Source of the DNA: Eucommia ulmoides
Lineage: Eukaryota; Streptophyta; Magnoliopsida; Garryales; Eucommiaceae
Length of the DNA: 64,000 bases
NCBI GenBank assembly: GCA_016647705.1
Contig: CM028333.1
Coordinates: 19,775,743 to 19,839,742, forward strand
Reading direction: 5' to 3'
The position numbers were made by a program, and so were the translations under genes. This document shows, piece after piece, positions 1 to 10,358 of the stretch. The notes under the pieces were generated by a model that was given only the letters and a program-made list of their open reading frames with translations, was not told the origin of the DNA and searched no databases. The first letter of the stretch is position 1; every line of letters begins with the position of its first letter.

Positions 1-59
1 AGTAGAATCCAATTAAAGTTTCTACTAATAATATGACCGATGAGGAAAAGTACACTCAT

Positions 60-835
60 TAGGAGAGGGTAGAAAAATAAGAACGAGATGAGTATAATTA
101 TCGTTTTTTACTTGAATTGCCTTATGAATCAATTTTATGATTATTATGCTACTACTTATAAAACTGCAAAGAAAATTTAGAAAGTATTGCAAAATTAATA
201 TGATACCAAAGAAGCTGGTGCAAACAAATATACCACAAGCTGATTTTTTCGATTTCAAATAGTGGATAACAAGTCCGTTGTGGAGCAATCTTAAGATTTT
301 TAAATGATCATAACAAATGTAATATATGAAGTCATTAAGATTGGAGATAAATCTTATTGCAGACGTAATAATTGATAAATTGCCACCATCATGGAGAGAG
401 TTTCAAAAATTTATGTGTCACAAGCAAATGGAGACGTCACTAGAGACATTAATCACAAAAATTCGTGTAGAAGAGGTAGGCCAAGGTCAAGATGCTCTTA
501 TGACATATGAAGGCAACGATGATTCCGTCACAAAGATAAATCTTATTTATTCTAATAATAATATGAGAAAAAATTATCCTCCTAGAAATAGTCATTTGAA
601 GCCAAAAAAGAAAGATATGAAGCATTTTACTAAACTTTACAATAGTCATTTGAAGCCAAAAAAGAAACATATGAATCATTTTACTAAACTTTACAACAAG
701 AATAACCTGAAATTGAATCAAATACCCCCCTTGGTGATAATTATAGATATTAATATGGTTCCATTTATAGAAGGGTGGTGGGCAGACCCTGGTGCTAATA
801 GACATGTTTGTTATGATAAAAATTGATTCAAAAAA
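60..835 (+). pseudogene. copia-1 gag (UBN2 type) and start of protease
   Basis: Joining frames by eye gives a copia capsid-like (UBN2) protein: an acidic stretch about a polypeptide that is 'tangled' by KYDTKEAGANKY-like residues, then VDNKSVVEQ, then an open stretch from 326 with [16 protein letters not shown] and [13 protein letters not shown]. These are hallmark phrases of copia gag. The open stretch ends in [12 protein letters not shown], which corresponds to the W-x-DSGA-xxH-xC start of the copia aspartic protease, here with DPGA in place of DSGA. A stop follows at 824-826. The Lys-rich segment between gag and protease contains a short internal repeat around SHLKPKKK. No zinc knuckle was seen. 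Confidence 0.75.
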
Positions 836-2410
836 TATAATCCATTTTGATCGCTAAAAAATAGTACCCTTAAATGGTACCGCGATGTTGATGTAGCACG
901 GGTTCAGTAAGGTGTCGAACCACATAGATCGGTCTTGTAACTATCAATTTCTTGTTATTTTTCTTTCTTTAACGAAAATGAACTTTGGTTTCTAACTTGG
1001 GTTTTTAAGTGTAATGAAATAAAATAATAAATCTAAACAAATGAAAATAGAGAACCGGGTTAGGAATTATGGGTTCGTATTTTGTAATTTATGTTATTTT
1101 TGCATTTTCTTTTTAATTTGGATTAATGCAAACGAGCGTTCACAACTATAAGGCGAAACTAATCTGAAAAATTATATTGATTATTCACTGGCAAGAACTA
1201 TATTCGGTAATTAATTCCTGCATTACTCTAATCTAAAGTCAATTAAAATTTAAGTATAATCCATTCAAACCAATAATCAAATTCCAAGAATACGATTGCA
1301 TGATTGTCAGATCTAGACTAGAGGTAATAGATCTAACATTCTAACAACAATTGAATTTTAAACAAAAATCTCTACAAGAACATTTTGAGATTAAATTCAA
1401 TCATTATAAAACTATTTCAATAGCAATATTCCTCATCATAATTTTTTTTACACATAATCCGAAATTAAACTAAAAACACAATATTACATGAAATCAAAAT
1501 ATTTACCCTAATCCTAACCCAGTTGAGAGGAGATTAGCCACGCATTGCGATTTGTTATTATTTAAAAATAATGTTCTTCATAAATCCCATCAAAGAATCA
1601 CCACCAAAATCGGGTAGAAGAAAAATACAAATTTCAGTGGAGTTTGATAAATAAAAAGAGAAGAAAAAATGGAAGTCAAAACATAGCAGACTCTATTGGC
1701 CGAAAACAATATATGAAAATCAAATAATAAAAGGTGGCCAACCCTAAAAGGAAAGAAAAAAAATGGCCTGAATCTCTTCGATTGGCTCCCCTTAATGCCA
1801 AAAAAAAAAAAAAAAAAAACAACAACTAGAAGAAGTAAAGAATAAATAATCAAGGGTTAATAGCACTTTACCCCCCTGTGGTTTGGCCAATTTGCACTTT
1901 ACCTCTTGTGGTTTAGAAATCGCCACTTACTTCCATGTGGTCAGATATTTGTTGCACTTACCCCCCTATATCAAAGGGGGTATATGGTTAGAAAATCTAA
2001 CCACATGGGGGGTAAGTGACGATTTTCAAACTACATGGGGTAAGTGCAAATTGGTCAAAGCACAAGGGGGTAAAGTTTAATTAACCCAATAATCAATTAT
2101 ACTCACACTCTTCCTCTCTCCCATTGTCCAAATTTTTTCTTTCTTTGTCTATAACCTTGCCTTTTTTATAATTGGCCTTAAATGGCCATTAAATGGTCAT
2201 TTAAGTCCATTTGCGCCTAGTGATTAGAACCGTTACACAATTTGCTAACCAGATCGGGTTTGCAGATTGGCTCGATCCAGTTCGCCGATCATCACTTTTT
2301 CCCTTCCATCTCTGATCCTTTTTCACTAGTTTTTGCTCCAAATTAATGTAATTTTGTTCCATTTTGAAAAATCTACAAAAAAAAAAGAAGATTAAATCAA
2401 TTATACTAAT
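836..2410. mobile_element. Unclassified insertion splitting copia-1 (LTR-like)
   Basis: Copia protease sequence stops near 836 and resumes near 2411-2440 in the expected order, so the DNA between is a later insertion. It is AT-rich and has no convincing protein. The left end (near 875) reads like the U5 end of an LTR on the minus strand. It contains an A-run at 1802-1820 and the MITE at 1854-2087. I could not fix termini or a target duplication; a minus-strand solo LTR is the best guess. Confidence 0.45.
1854..2087. mobile_element. Mutator-type MITE with 9-bp target duplication
   Basis: The 234-bp element begins GGGTTAATAGCACTTTACCC and ends with the imperfect reverse complement. Terminal inverted repeats extend about 100 bp, so nearly the whole element can fold into one hairpin. 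The repeated phrase on both arms is a C-run next to TGTGGTTT followed by CAATTTGCACTTACC. The 9-bp direct repeat AATAATCAA lies immediately outside both ends (1845-1853 and 2088-2096) and is perfect. A 9-bp duplication with long inverted ends is the signature of Mutator-like elements. There is no transposase, so this is a non-autonomous derivative. Confidence 0.88.
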
Positions 2411-4410
2411 TTAATTAATTCAAAAGAATGGCAAAACTTAAATGAGTGGTATTAGATTGTGTAAATTGTGACATGATCACATTTGAGGAAGAAAAAACAA
2501 TACTTGGTGATTCGATTAAAACTAAGATAATTGGAAGTGATGAGGGCAATCTTAAATTCACTTCTAGACATGTGCTTACTTTAAAAGATATTTTATACAC
2601 TCTGTCCATAAGGAACAATTGAATGTGAAATTGCTTACTCAGTAAAATTAGCTTCAAATAAACTATGGAGTTTGATCAGTATGTTATCGCAAAAAGAGAG
2701 AGGATATTTATGGGTAAAGGATATGCTTGTGATAGTATGTTTAAACTAAATATTGAGAATAATAAAATTTTAGTGAGTTTTATTTATATATTGTCTTCTA
2801 TAAATTTTTGGAATGCATGACTATGTCATATTAATAGTAGATACATGAAAATTATGAGTATCTTAGGATTATTGCCAAGATTGACGATTTTTTTTAAAAA
2901 TGTAAAGTGTGTAGCTAAACAAAAAAAAATTACTAAAAAACCTCATAAAAAATATAAAAAGAAATACTGAAAATTCACACTGATCTTTTTGAATTTGAAG
3001 GAATTTTAACTCATGGCAAAAATAGATATTTTTTCACTTTTGTTGATAATTTTTCAAGATTTAATTATGTTTATCTGTTAAAAAATAAAAGTGATACTTT
3101 TAAAAAATCTAAAGATTTTCTTCACGAAGTTAAAAATCAATTTGGTAGAAAAATAAAGAAAATTAAAACTAATAGAGGCCGAGAATATGTGAATAACGAT
3201 TACTTGTTTTTTGCTCAGTCTTTGGGAATAATTCATGAGACTATTCCGCCATACTTAACTGCATCAAATGGTGTGGCGGAAAGGAAAAATTGAACTTTAA
3301 TTAATTTAACAAATGCCATGCTAATTGATTATGGTCCTCCCAAGCTGGCTTCAAACAGACTATGAAGTCTGATCAATATGTTATCACAAAAAAAGAATAT
3401 TTGTGTCCAAAGGATATGCTTGTGATGATATGTTTAAACTAAATATTGAGAATAATAAAATTTTATTGAGTTTTGTCTATATGTTGTCTTCTATGAATTT
3501 TTAACATGCACGATTATGTCACATTAATAGTAGATATGTGAAAAATATGAGTATCTTAGGATTATTTAAAGACTAACAAAATTTTTTGAAAAATGGAAAG
3601 GGTGTAGTCAAACAAAATTACTAAAAAGGTCTCATCAAAATATAGAAATAAAAACTGAATTGTTAGAGTTAATTACACTGATATATGTGAATTTGAAAGA
3701 ATTTTAAATCGTGGAGAAAATAGATATTTTATCAGTTTTTTAATGATTTTTCAAGATTTACTTATGTTTATCTATTAAAAAATAAAAGTGATGCTTTTAA
3801 AAAAAATAAAAAATTTACTTCACGAACTTGAAAATCAATTCGGTAGAAAAATAAAGAAAATTAGAAGTGATAGAGGTTAAAAATATGTGACTAAAGATTA
3901 CTCGCTTTTTGCTCAGTCTTTGGGAATAATTCACGGGACTACTCTGCCATGGTCACCTACATCAAATGGTGTGACGAAAAGAAAAAATGGAGATTTAATT
4001 GATTAATAATTACTATACTAATTGATTCTAGTGCTCTTGAAAATCTTTAGATTGAAGCAATTTTAACTACATGTCATGTTATAAACAGGGTGCCAAAAAA
4101 AACAAACAAACTAAAATTGCTCCTTTTAAGCTATGGAAGGGGCATAAACTAAAATTAGGATATTTTAGAGTTTGGGGTAGTTTAGTCTTTATTAGGTTAA
4201 GAGACCTTAAAAGATTTAAATTAGGTGTTAGAGCTATCACTTGTATTTTTCTTGGATATGCGATAAATAGTACAACCTATAGATTTTTGGATGTTGAAAA
4301 TAATACTTTCATCGAATATGGTGATGCTATTTTTCATGAAGAAAATTTTCCTTTTAAATATAAAGATAGTGGGTGTAAAATAATTGAAAAAATATTTTTC
4401 AAATTCTAGT
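2411..4410 (+). pseudogene. copia-1 protease end, GAG-pre-integrase and integrase
   Basis: The segment opens with the protease tail (KIIGSDEGNLKF, LTLKDILYT). The GAG-pre-integrase domain follows (CHINSRYMKIM) and then the integrase core: FVDNFSRFNYVYLLKNKSD, IKTNRGREY and TASNGVAERKN. The third phrase holds the catalytic Glu position, but the codon just after ERKN is a stop. From about 4040 the C-terminal integrase region reads ACHVINRVPKK-like, then open sequence to 4409 with PFKLWKGHKL, YFRVWGSL and FLGYAINSTTYRFLD. The middle part is present twice (2651-3347 and 3348-4044), which makes a working protein impossible. Confidence 0.8.
2651..4044 (+). repeat. 697-bp tandem duplication inside copia-1 integrase
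   Basis: The sequence from GCTTCAAATAAACTATGGAG (2651) recurs from GCTTCAAACAGACTATGAAG (3348) and stays alignable for about 690 bp. Both copies contain the zinc-binding and catalytic parts of integrase in the same orientation. The copies differ at many single sites and small indels, so the duplication is old or the copies decayed fast. The join lies within the conserved PPKLASN-like stretch. Likely origin is unequal exchange or replication slippage after insertion. Confidence 0.85.
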
Positions 4411-5545
4411 TCTTCCGCTCCTATTTTACAAAACAAAAATGATTTTGAAAATGAGTTAACGAGTAAAAGAGCTAGAGTTGAAAAAGATTTTGGCCTTGAT
4501 TTTTATCTTTTTAATACTAAGGAAAATTCAATTACTTTTCAACAAGTTTTATCATCACCAGACTCGATATTTTGGAAAGAAGTTGTAAATGATGAGATTG
4601 AGTCACTAATTTCTATTAAGACTTGGAAATTAGTTGATTTACCATCAGGTTTCAAAACTATAAGGTGTAAGTGGATCTCAGGAAAAAACTTAAATCTGAT
4701 GGTTTCATAGATAAGTTTAAAGCTAAACTTGTTTTTAAAGGCTTTACACAAAGAAAAAAAAAAGATTTGGATTTACTCAACACTATTTCTACAGTTGCCA
4801 GAGTTATATCCATTAGATTGTTAATTGCTATTGCTGCAATTTTCAATCTAAAAATTCATCAAATGCATGTAAAAACTATATTTTTAAATGGATATCTGGA
4901 TAAAGAAATTTATATAGATCAATTTGAAGGTTTTATTAAGCCCGGACAAGAAAACAAAGTGTGTAAATCAAATGAATCCCTATATGGTTTCAAACAAGAT
5001 CCTAAACAATGACATGCGAAATTTGATTCCTGCATGATCGAAAATGGTTTTAAGTCTAATGAGTGTGATAAGTGCATATATTATAAATCTTAGAATAATT
5101 CACATGTTTTGGTTAGTCTCTATGTAGATGATCTTTTAATATTTGACTCTAATTTACATATGATAGCTGACACAAAAAATAAAATAAAATTGCTTAGTAG
5201 TTATTTTAATATGAAAGATCTTGGTGAGGCTAATTTTATTTTGAGAATACAAAAAAAAGTGGTGGTATTTTTCTTGATCAGGCACATTATATTGAGATAA
5301 TTTTGAAACAATATAATTTTTATAGTTGCAAGCATGTTGATACTCCTTTCAATTCTAGTACACATTTATTTTCTGATGAAAATTATGTTGGCATGATTAA
5401 TTAAAAAGAATATTCTAGCATGATCGGTAGTTTGTGATATGTGACTGATTACACTAGACCTATCATTGCATATACAGTTGGAGTACTTAGCAAATTTACT
5501 AGCAAATCAGGTAAAGAACATTAGTGATTGAGAGAATGCAGGGAG
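4384..5545 (+). pseudogene. copia-1 reverse transcriptase, 3' truncated
   Basis: Two overlapping open stretches join across a frameshift near 4670. The first has WKEVVNDEIESLISIKTWKL and the second has IDKFKAKLVFKGFTQR, MHVKTIFLNGYLDKEIYI (normally MDVKTAFLNG) and SLYGFKQDPKQ followed by a stop where W is expected. The active-site phrase LVSLYVDDLLIF (YVDD box) is intact near 5109-5150. MKDLGEANFIL follows. After that the frame breaks repeatedly until GKEH near 5520, beyond which copia homology ends and gypsy sequence begins. Confidence 0.85.
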
Positions 5546-5984
5546 GGATTTCTTTCATCCTCCTCCTCCGCCCAGCGGAAAACCAATGGGGAGGTCTATG
5601 GACAAATACTGTGAGTTCCACAAAGACTGGGGACATTCCACCGAGAATTGTTTTCGACTTTGGGAAGAAATTGAGGCCCTCATTAGCAGGGGGTACCTAG
5701 GTCGCTATGTTCGAAGAGACGGCCGAGCTCCCAAGACGGAGGAGCACGACTCCCGCGAAGAACGTAGGGGTCACAGAAAAAAAAAGGAACATAAGTCACC
5801 CCCCCCTAGGTCAAATGCAGGTAGGGGCGATGACGAGCACAGGATTGATGGCGAGATTAACGTCATCCATGGAGGCTTGGGCCTTGGGGGGAAGACCTTC
5901 TCATCCAAGAAGAGGTACGAGCACAAAGCCAAAAGAAAAGTAAGTGAAGACATCTTCGCGGTCAGCACGGTTGACGCTGCATAG
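5546..5984 (+). pseudogene. Gypsy gag C-terminal fragment
   Basis: The frame contains PPPPPPSGKP, then DKYCEFHKDWGHSTENCFRL, a C-x2-H/H-x4-C zinc-binding pattern typical of Tat gag just before protease. Next come LISRGYLGRYVRRD and a very charged segment. INVIHGGLGLGGK, a conserved gag-protease linker phrase, is present. A TAG at 5982-5984 interrupts the frame just before the protease; the same frame continues with YNVISFSEADL, so this was one gag-pol reading frame before the stop arose. Confidence 0.8.
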
Positions 5985-6480
5985 TACAACGTTATTTCAT
6001 TCAGCGAGGCAGACCTTAAGGACGTGCACATGCCTCATGACGACACCCTCGTCATCGTGGCCATCATCCATCACTACAAAATAGGATGGATCTTGGTAGA
6101 TGGTGGTAGTTCCGTCGATATTATCTTCAATTGGGCGTTTGAGAAAATGAACGTGGAGCCCAACGCGATAAAACCATCGACGGCCCCCCTAGTCGGTTTT
6201 GGAGGGGATGTTATGAACGCTGCCGGGTGGGTCTCACTTCCCGTGACAGTCGAGGCCCATCCATGGACCTCCATTGTTTGGACCAAATTTCTAATAGTGG
6301 ACAAGCCATCGCCCTATAACGCAATCATGGATCGACTCACGGTGGCTGCCCTTAAAGCCGTCTGCTCCCCATACCACCAAGCGATGAAGTTCCCCACCAA
6401 GGGAGGTGTGGGAGTGGTGAGGGGTGATCGAGAATCCTCCCGGGCTTGTGCGCGGAGGGCGTTGGAGAAGAAGAAATAGA
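5985..6480 (+). pseudogene. Gypsy aspartic protease
   Basis: In the same frame as gag the sequence reads HDDTLVIVAIIHHYKIGWIL followed by VDGGSSVDIIF. In Tat and Athila elements this block is the retropepsin active site, where I-D-x-G-S-S is usual; here it is V-D-G-G-S-S, so the catalytic Asp is present. The C-terminal part has FLIVDKPSPYNAIMDR and VCSPYHQAMKFPTKGGVGVV, both typical of this protease-RT link. A TAG at 6477-6479 ends the open stretch. The frame then reopens into the RT region. Confidence 0.8.
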
Positions 6481-6518
6481 AATCACAGACAGAGCCAGGG
6501 CTCGGAGATTCCGAACTC

Positions 6519-8082
6519 ATGGCTCTGGGTCGGGGGCCGGTACCTGTGCCCATAGATGATCCAAGAGAGGAGGAGGCTGGTCCCCGACCTCACGAGAAAC
6601 TAGAGGAGATTTCCATACACCCAACCATCGAAGAACGAACTGTCAGGATCAGTGCTAGCCTCCCGTCCGAACAGAGGGATGAACTCATCCAACTACTCCA
6701 ACGCAATTACGACGTCTTTTCTTGGTCCCATGACGAGTTTCCGGGTATTGATTTGAGCGTGGCGATGCACTGCCTCCATCCTGATCCACACATTCTCCCG
6801 TGCGACAAAAACGGCAGAAATTTCATCCGGAACGCCAGAAGTTAATTGAAGCAGAGATGGATAAATTGATCAACTCTGGCGTCGTTGAAGAAGTCAAATT
6901 CCCGGACTGGTTGGCGAATGTGGTCCTGGCTCCCAAGGCTGGCAACAAGTGGTGCCTCTGCGTTGATTTCAAAGATCTGAATAAAGCCTACCCGAAAGAC
7001 TTTTTCCCCTACCCCGGATTGATATCGTCATAGATGCCACAACGGGATATGAGCGCCTGAGTTTCCTCGACGCTTATGCCGGGTACAATCAAATTCCACT
7101 GTTCTCCCCGATAAGAGCAAAACGTCATTCATCACTGATAGGGGTACATACTGTTACAAGGTAATGTCCCGTTTGGCTTGCGCAACGCCGGAGCCACTTA
7201 TCAACGATTGGTGAACAAAATGTTCAAGAAAGAGATCGGACGGACGATGGAGGTTTACATTGATGACATGCTGGTCAAGAGCTTGAGAGCCCTTGACCAC
7301 ACCCAATATCTCCACGAATGCTTCGAGAAACTCCGGGTCCACTGCATGAAGCTCAACCCAAATAAGTGTACTTTTGGGGTTTTTACGGGAAAGTTCCTGG
7401 GATACATGGTCTCCCAGCGCGGCTTCGATGCTAACCCCGATCAAATACATGCGATCCTCAGAATGGCCTCTCCTCAGAACAAGAAGGAGGTACAGATGTT
7501 GACGGGGAGACTTGCTGCACTCAACCACTTCATATCTAGAGCATCGGAAAAGTGTCTGCCGTTCTTCAAAGTGCTAAGGGGCAGTGGCAATTTTGGGTGG
7601 ACCAACGAGTGTGAATCGGCTTTCCAAGCGCTCAAAAGTTATCTGTCCTCTGCTCCTCTGCTCAGCACCCCGAAGGAGGGGAAGACCCTTTACCTGTATA
7701 TTGTCGCGTCTACAACGGTGGTGAGTGCTGCTCTTGTAAGGGTTGACGTCGGGGCCCAGCACCCGGTCTTTTACTCTAGCAGGGTCCTCTCGAATGCCGA
7801 GACGAGGTACACTAAGTTTGAGAAACTGACTTATGCTCTACTGGTGGCTTCCCGAAAATTGAAACAGTATTTCCAAGCCCACGAGATCGTCGTCCTCACG
7901 GACCAGCCAATAAGACAAATTTTACATTCACCAGACATCTCGGGATGGTTAATGAAGTATAGCCTTGAGATGGATCAGTTTCACATCGAATATCGCCCTA
8001 GGACGGCCATTAAGGGCCAGAACCTGGCAGATTTCATCGCTGAGCTCATATTTCCTCAGGACCCCGAGCCACCCACCGCTCA
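6519..8082 (+). pseudogene. Gypsy reverse transcriptase and RNase H
   Basis: The RT lead-in (ELIQLLQRNYDVFSWSHDEF, PGID) is followed by a shift near 6810. Next come QKLIEAEMDKLINSGVVEEV, LANVVLAPKAGNKWCLCVDF and KDLNKAYPKD. A second shift lies near 7015 before DATTGYERLSFLDAYAGYNQ, and others between 7095 and 7175. From 7178 the frame is open for 457 codons: NAGATYQRLVNKMF, the catalytic VYIDDML box at about 7252-7272, KCTFGVFTGKFLGYMVSQRG, then RNase H with TPKEGKTLYLYIVAS, VFYSSRVLS, YTKFEKLTYALLVASRKLK and a LTDQP phrase. At least three frameshifts separate the parts. Confidence 0.9.
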
Positions 8083-8146
8083 ACCGGAAGCGAGAAGGGT
8101 GGAAGAGGGGGAAGTGCAGGGTGACTCCAACCCAGATAACAGTCCA

Positions 8147-8551
8147 ACGATGTGGAAGTTGTTCACCGATGGATCGTCCAACATTAGTGGTTGTGGAGCG
8201 GGGATGGTGCTCGTTGCCCCAGGCAATGAAGAAATAGAGTACGCCTTGAGACTGGGGTTTAGAACAACTAATAATGAGGCAAAATACGAGGCTCTACTGG
8301 CCAGGCTCTGCATGGCCAGGGAATTCAATGTGACGGCATTGTCCGTCTTTTGCGACTCTCAGTTGGTCGTCAACCAGGTCAATGGAGAATATCTGGCGAA
8401 AGACCCTAGTATGACTACGTATCTCGAGAGGGTCAAAACCCTGATGGGAAAATTCGAAGAAATCAATGTATCCAAAATACCACGGGAGGAGAACCGGCAT
8501 GCCAATGCCTTGGCAAACCTTACCTCGGTAGTAGCGTTAACCCTGAAGTGA
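8147..8551 (+). pseudogene. Second (archaeal-type) RNase H domain of the gypsy element
   Basis: This part of the same open frame reads MWKLFTDGSSNISGCGAGMV, then TTNNEAKYEALLARL, VFCDSQLVVNQVNGEY and ENRHANALANL. The D in TDGS, E in NNEAKYEAL, D in CDSQL and D/N near the end match the acidic residues of RNase H. A second RNase H after the normal one marks the Tat lineage among plant gypsy elements. The domain itself has no stop; it ends at a TGA at 8549-8551, and integrase sequence follows directly. Confidence 0.88.
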
Positions 8552-9896
8552 AGTGTGCCAGTTGAGTATCTGGATGCTCCGAGCACGACAGTTTCTGATC
8601 AGGTGGCTCCGATCTGTGAGCTTAATAACCATCCCACTCAGATAGACCCCATTCGTAAATATCTGGAAGACGGAATGCTCCCCGACGACTGCAACGAAGC
8701 AATAAAGATGTGATACAGGTCAGCCAGATATTGCATTCTGGACGGGATCCTATATCGACGTTCCTTCTCTGGACCATACTCACGGTGCCTGCGGCCAGAA
8801 GAGGCCGACTATGTGATGAGAGAGACCCATGAGAAAATTTGTGGCAATCACTTGGGGGGCAGGGCCTTGGTTGGAAAACTCCTCCGCCAAGGATATTTTT
8901 GGCCAAAAATGCTAGAAGACGCGAGTGAGTTCGTAAAAAAGTGCGACAAATGCCAACGTTTCGGTCCCCACCCTCATCTACCGCCAACGACCATGGTGCC
9001 CATGGCGAGTCCGTGGCCCTTTACCCAGTGGAGAATTGACTTGTTGGCCTTTTCCACAGGCCACTAGTCAAAGGAAATTCCTCATGATCGCTATCAATTA
9101 TTTCACCAAGTGGGTGGAAGCCAAACCCCTGGCCCGCATTACCAAGGAGAAAGTCCGGGACTTTGTCTGGAAATCCATGGTGTGCCGGTTCGGAATCCCG
9201 AGGGTAATCGTGTTCGACAACGGCACTCAATTCAACAACGATTTGTTTACTTCTTTTTGCTCTAGCCTGGGTATCCGAACACACTTTGCATCTCCTGGTC
9301 ATCCGCAAGCTAATGGACAGTTAGAGGTCACGAATCGGACGGTTCTACACGGTTTAAAGACCAGACTTGACAAAGCCAAAGGGAGGTGGGTGGAGGAACT
9401 TTACCCGGTCTTCTGGGCAGACCACACCACTTCCCAGACCCCAACTGGAGAGACGCCGTTCGCAAAGACTTTTGGATCCGAATCCGTAATTCCTGCGGAA
9501 ATTGGATTGCCAACCTTCCGAATGTCGCCTAATGGGCAGGACCAGTAGACGAACGACGCAATGCTGGCCTTTAACCTGGACCTTCTAGAAGAACGACGGG
9601 AGAACGCTCGAGTGCGCCAAGCAACATACCAGTAATGGGCAGCTCGATACTATGATAGAAGGGTGCGACCATGGCATTTTGACGTTGGAGACCTAGTCCC
9701 CAGAAAGGTAACCCTAGCGACCAAGGAGGCAAATGCAGGAAAGTTGGCCCCCATCTGGGAGGGACCTTATCGCGTGATAAGAATTGCAAGGTCGGGTACT
9801 TATAAACTCGAAACTGAGGAAGGCGTTCCGCTGCGACACCCGTGGAACGCCGACCATCTCAAACCATACCACTATAGGACTGAGGTCATTTTGTAA
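8552..9896 (+). pseudogene. Gypsy integrase with C-terminal domain
   Basis: The zinc-binding domain reads EKICGNHLGGRALVGKLL and FVKKCDKCQRFG (HHCC pattern). The core begins FTQWRIDLL, where WGMDLL is usual. A frameshift follows near 9045, then FTKWVEAKPLARITKEKV, VFDNGTQFNND with the second catalytic Asp, and GHPQANGQLEVTNRT with the catalytic Glu. The frame stays aligned through TPTGETPF and breaks at stops near 9546 and 9633. The C-terminal module is open again from 9663: FDVGDLVPRKV, GKLAPIWEGPYRV and HPWNADHLKPYH, which is the usual end of Tat pol. The stop at 9894-9896 is the natural end. Confidence 0.88.
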
Positions 9897-10355
9897 TTGT
9901 TCCATCTGTATACCACTAAGTATAGGGTATTTTGATGATAATATAAAGACCTTGTTACTTAAACGGGCCTTCTGGCGCACTAAGGCACTCCTACTACAGG
10001 TTGGGGGGCAGGGTGGTCGTAACCACGACAGTTAGTCATCAAAATGATTCCACAACATGTTTAAAGTTGTAAGCGTTGAGAACTAAGGTCTATAAAGACT
10101 TGGCACGCGTGCAGGAAGGTGGGATTGTGAAGGTGTAAGGGTTTGCAACCCTATCCCGAACACATAATTGGGAACAAATGCTCAATTTTTTTTATTTTTT
10201 ATTGTGTTGTATTCTACAAAATAAAAAAGGGCTTACATCGGTGGGGTTCTAGCCCGTATACAAAATATATATATAAAAAAAATGAGTACAAGAAGAGTTC
10301 AACAAAATCCAAAAAACAAAAAATCCTTCTAAGTCTTCAAAAAGGCCAAGGTGAA
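9897..10355 (+). other. Post-pol spacer with internal G-run
   Basis: Non-coding sequence between the pol stop and the end of the antisense gene. A purine-rich run, GGTTGGGGGGCAGGG, sits near 10000-10015 and looks like a second polypurine tract. The rest is AT-rich, with a TATATATATA stretch near 10266. Nothing else recognised. Confidence 0.5.
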
Positions 10356-10358
10356 GAT

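Larger units (their letters stand above)
1..5545 (+). mobile_element. Decayed Ty1/copia retrotransposon (copia-1), partial
   Basis: The usual copia order can be followed on the plus strand: gag of the UBN2 type, protease start, GAG-pre-integrase region, integrase and reverse transcriptase. It is broken by many stops and frameshifts. The element enters from beyond the left window edge and ends abruptly near 5545, in the reverse transcriptase/RNase H link region, where gypsy sequence begins, so no LTR is visible. About 1.6 kb of unrelated DNA splits it near 836-2410, and a 697-bp stretch of the integrase region is duplicated in tandem. It cannot be active. Confidence 0.85.

Noticed and set aside
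1590-1853. Hydrophobic minus-strand open frame resembling a small membrane protein
   Set aside because: Its hydrophobic part is a translated A-run (FFFFF) at 1802-1820 in AT-rich DNA.
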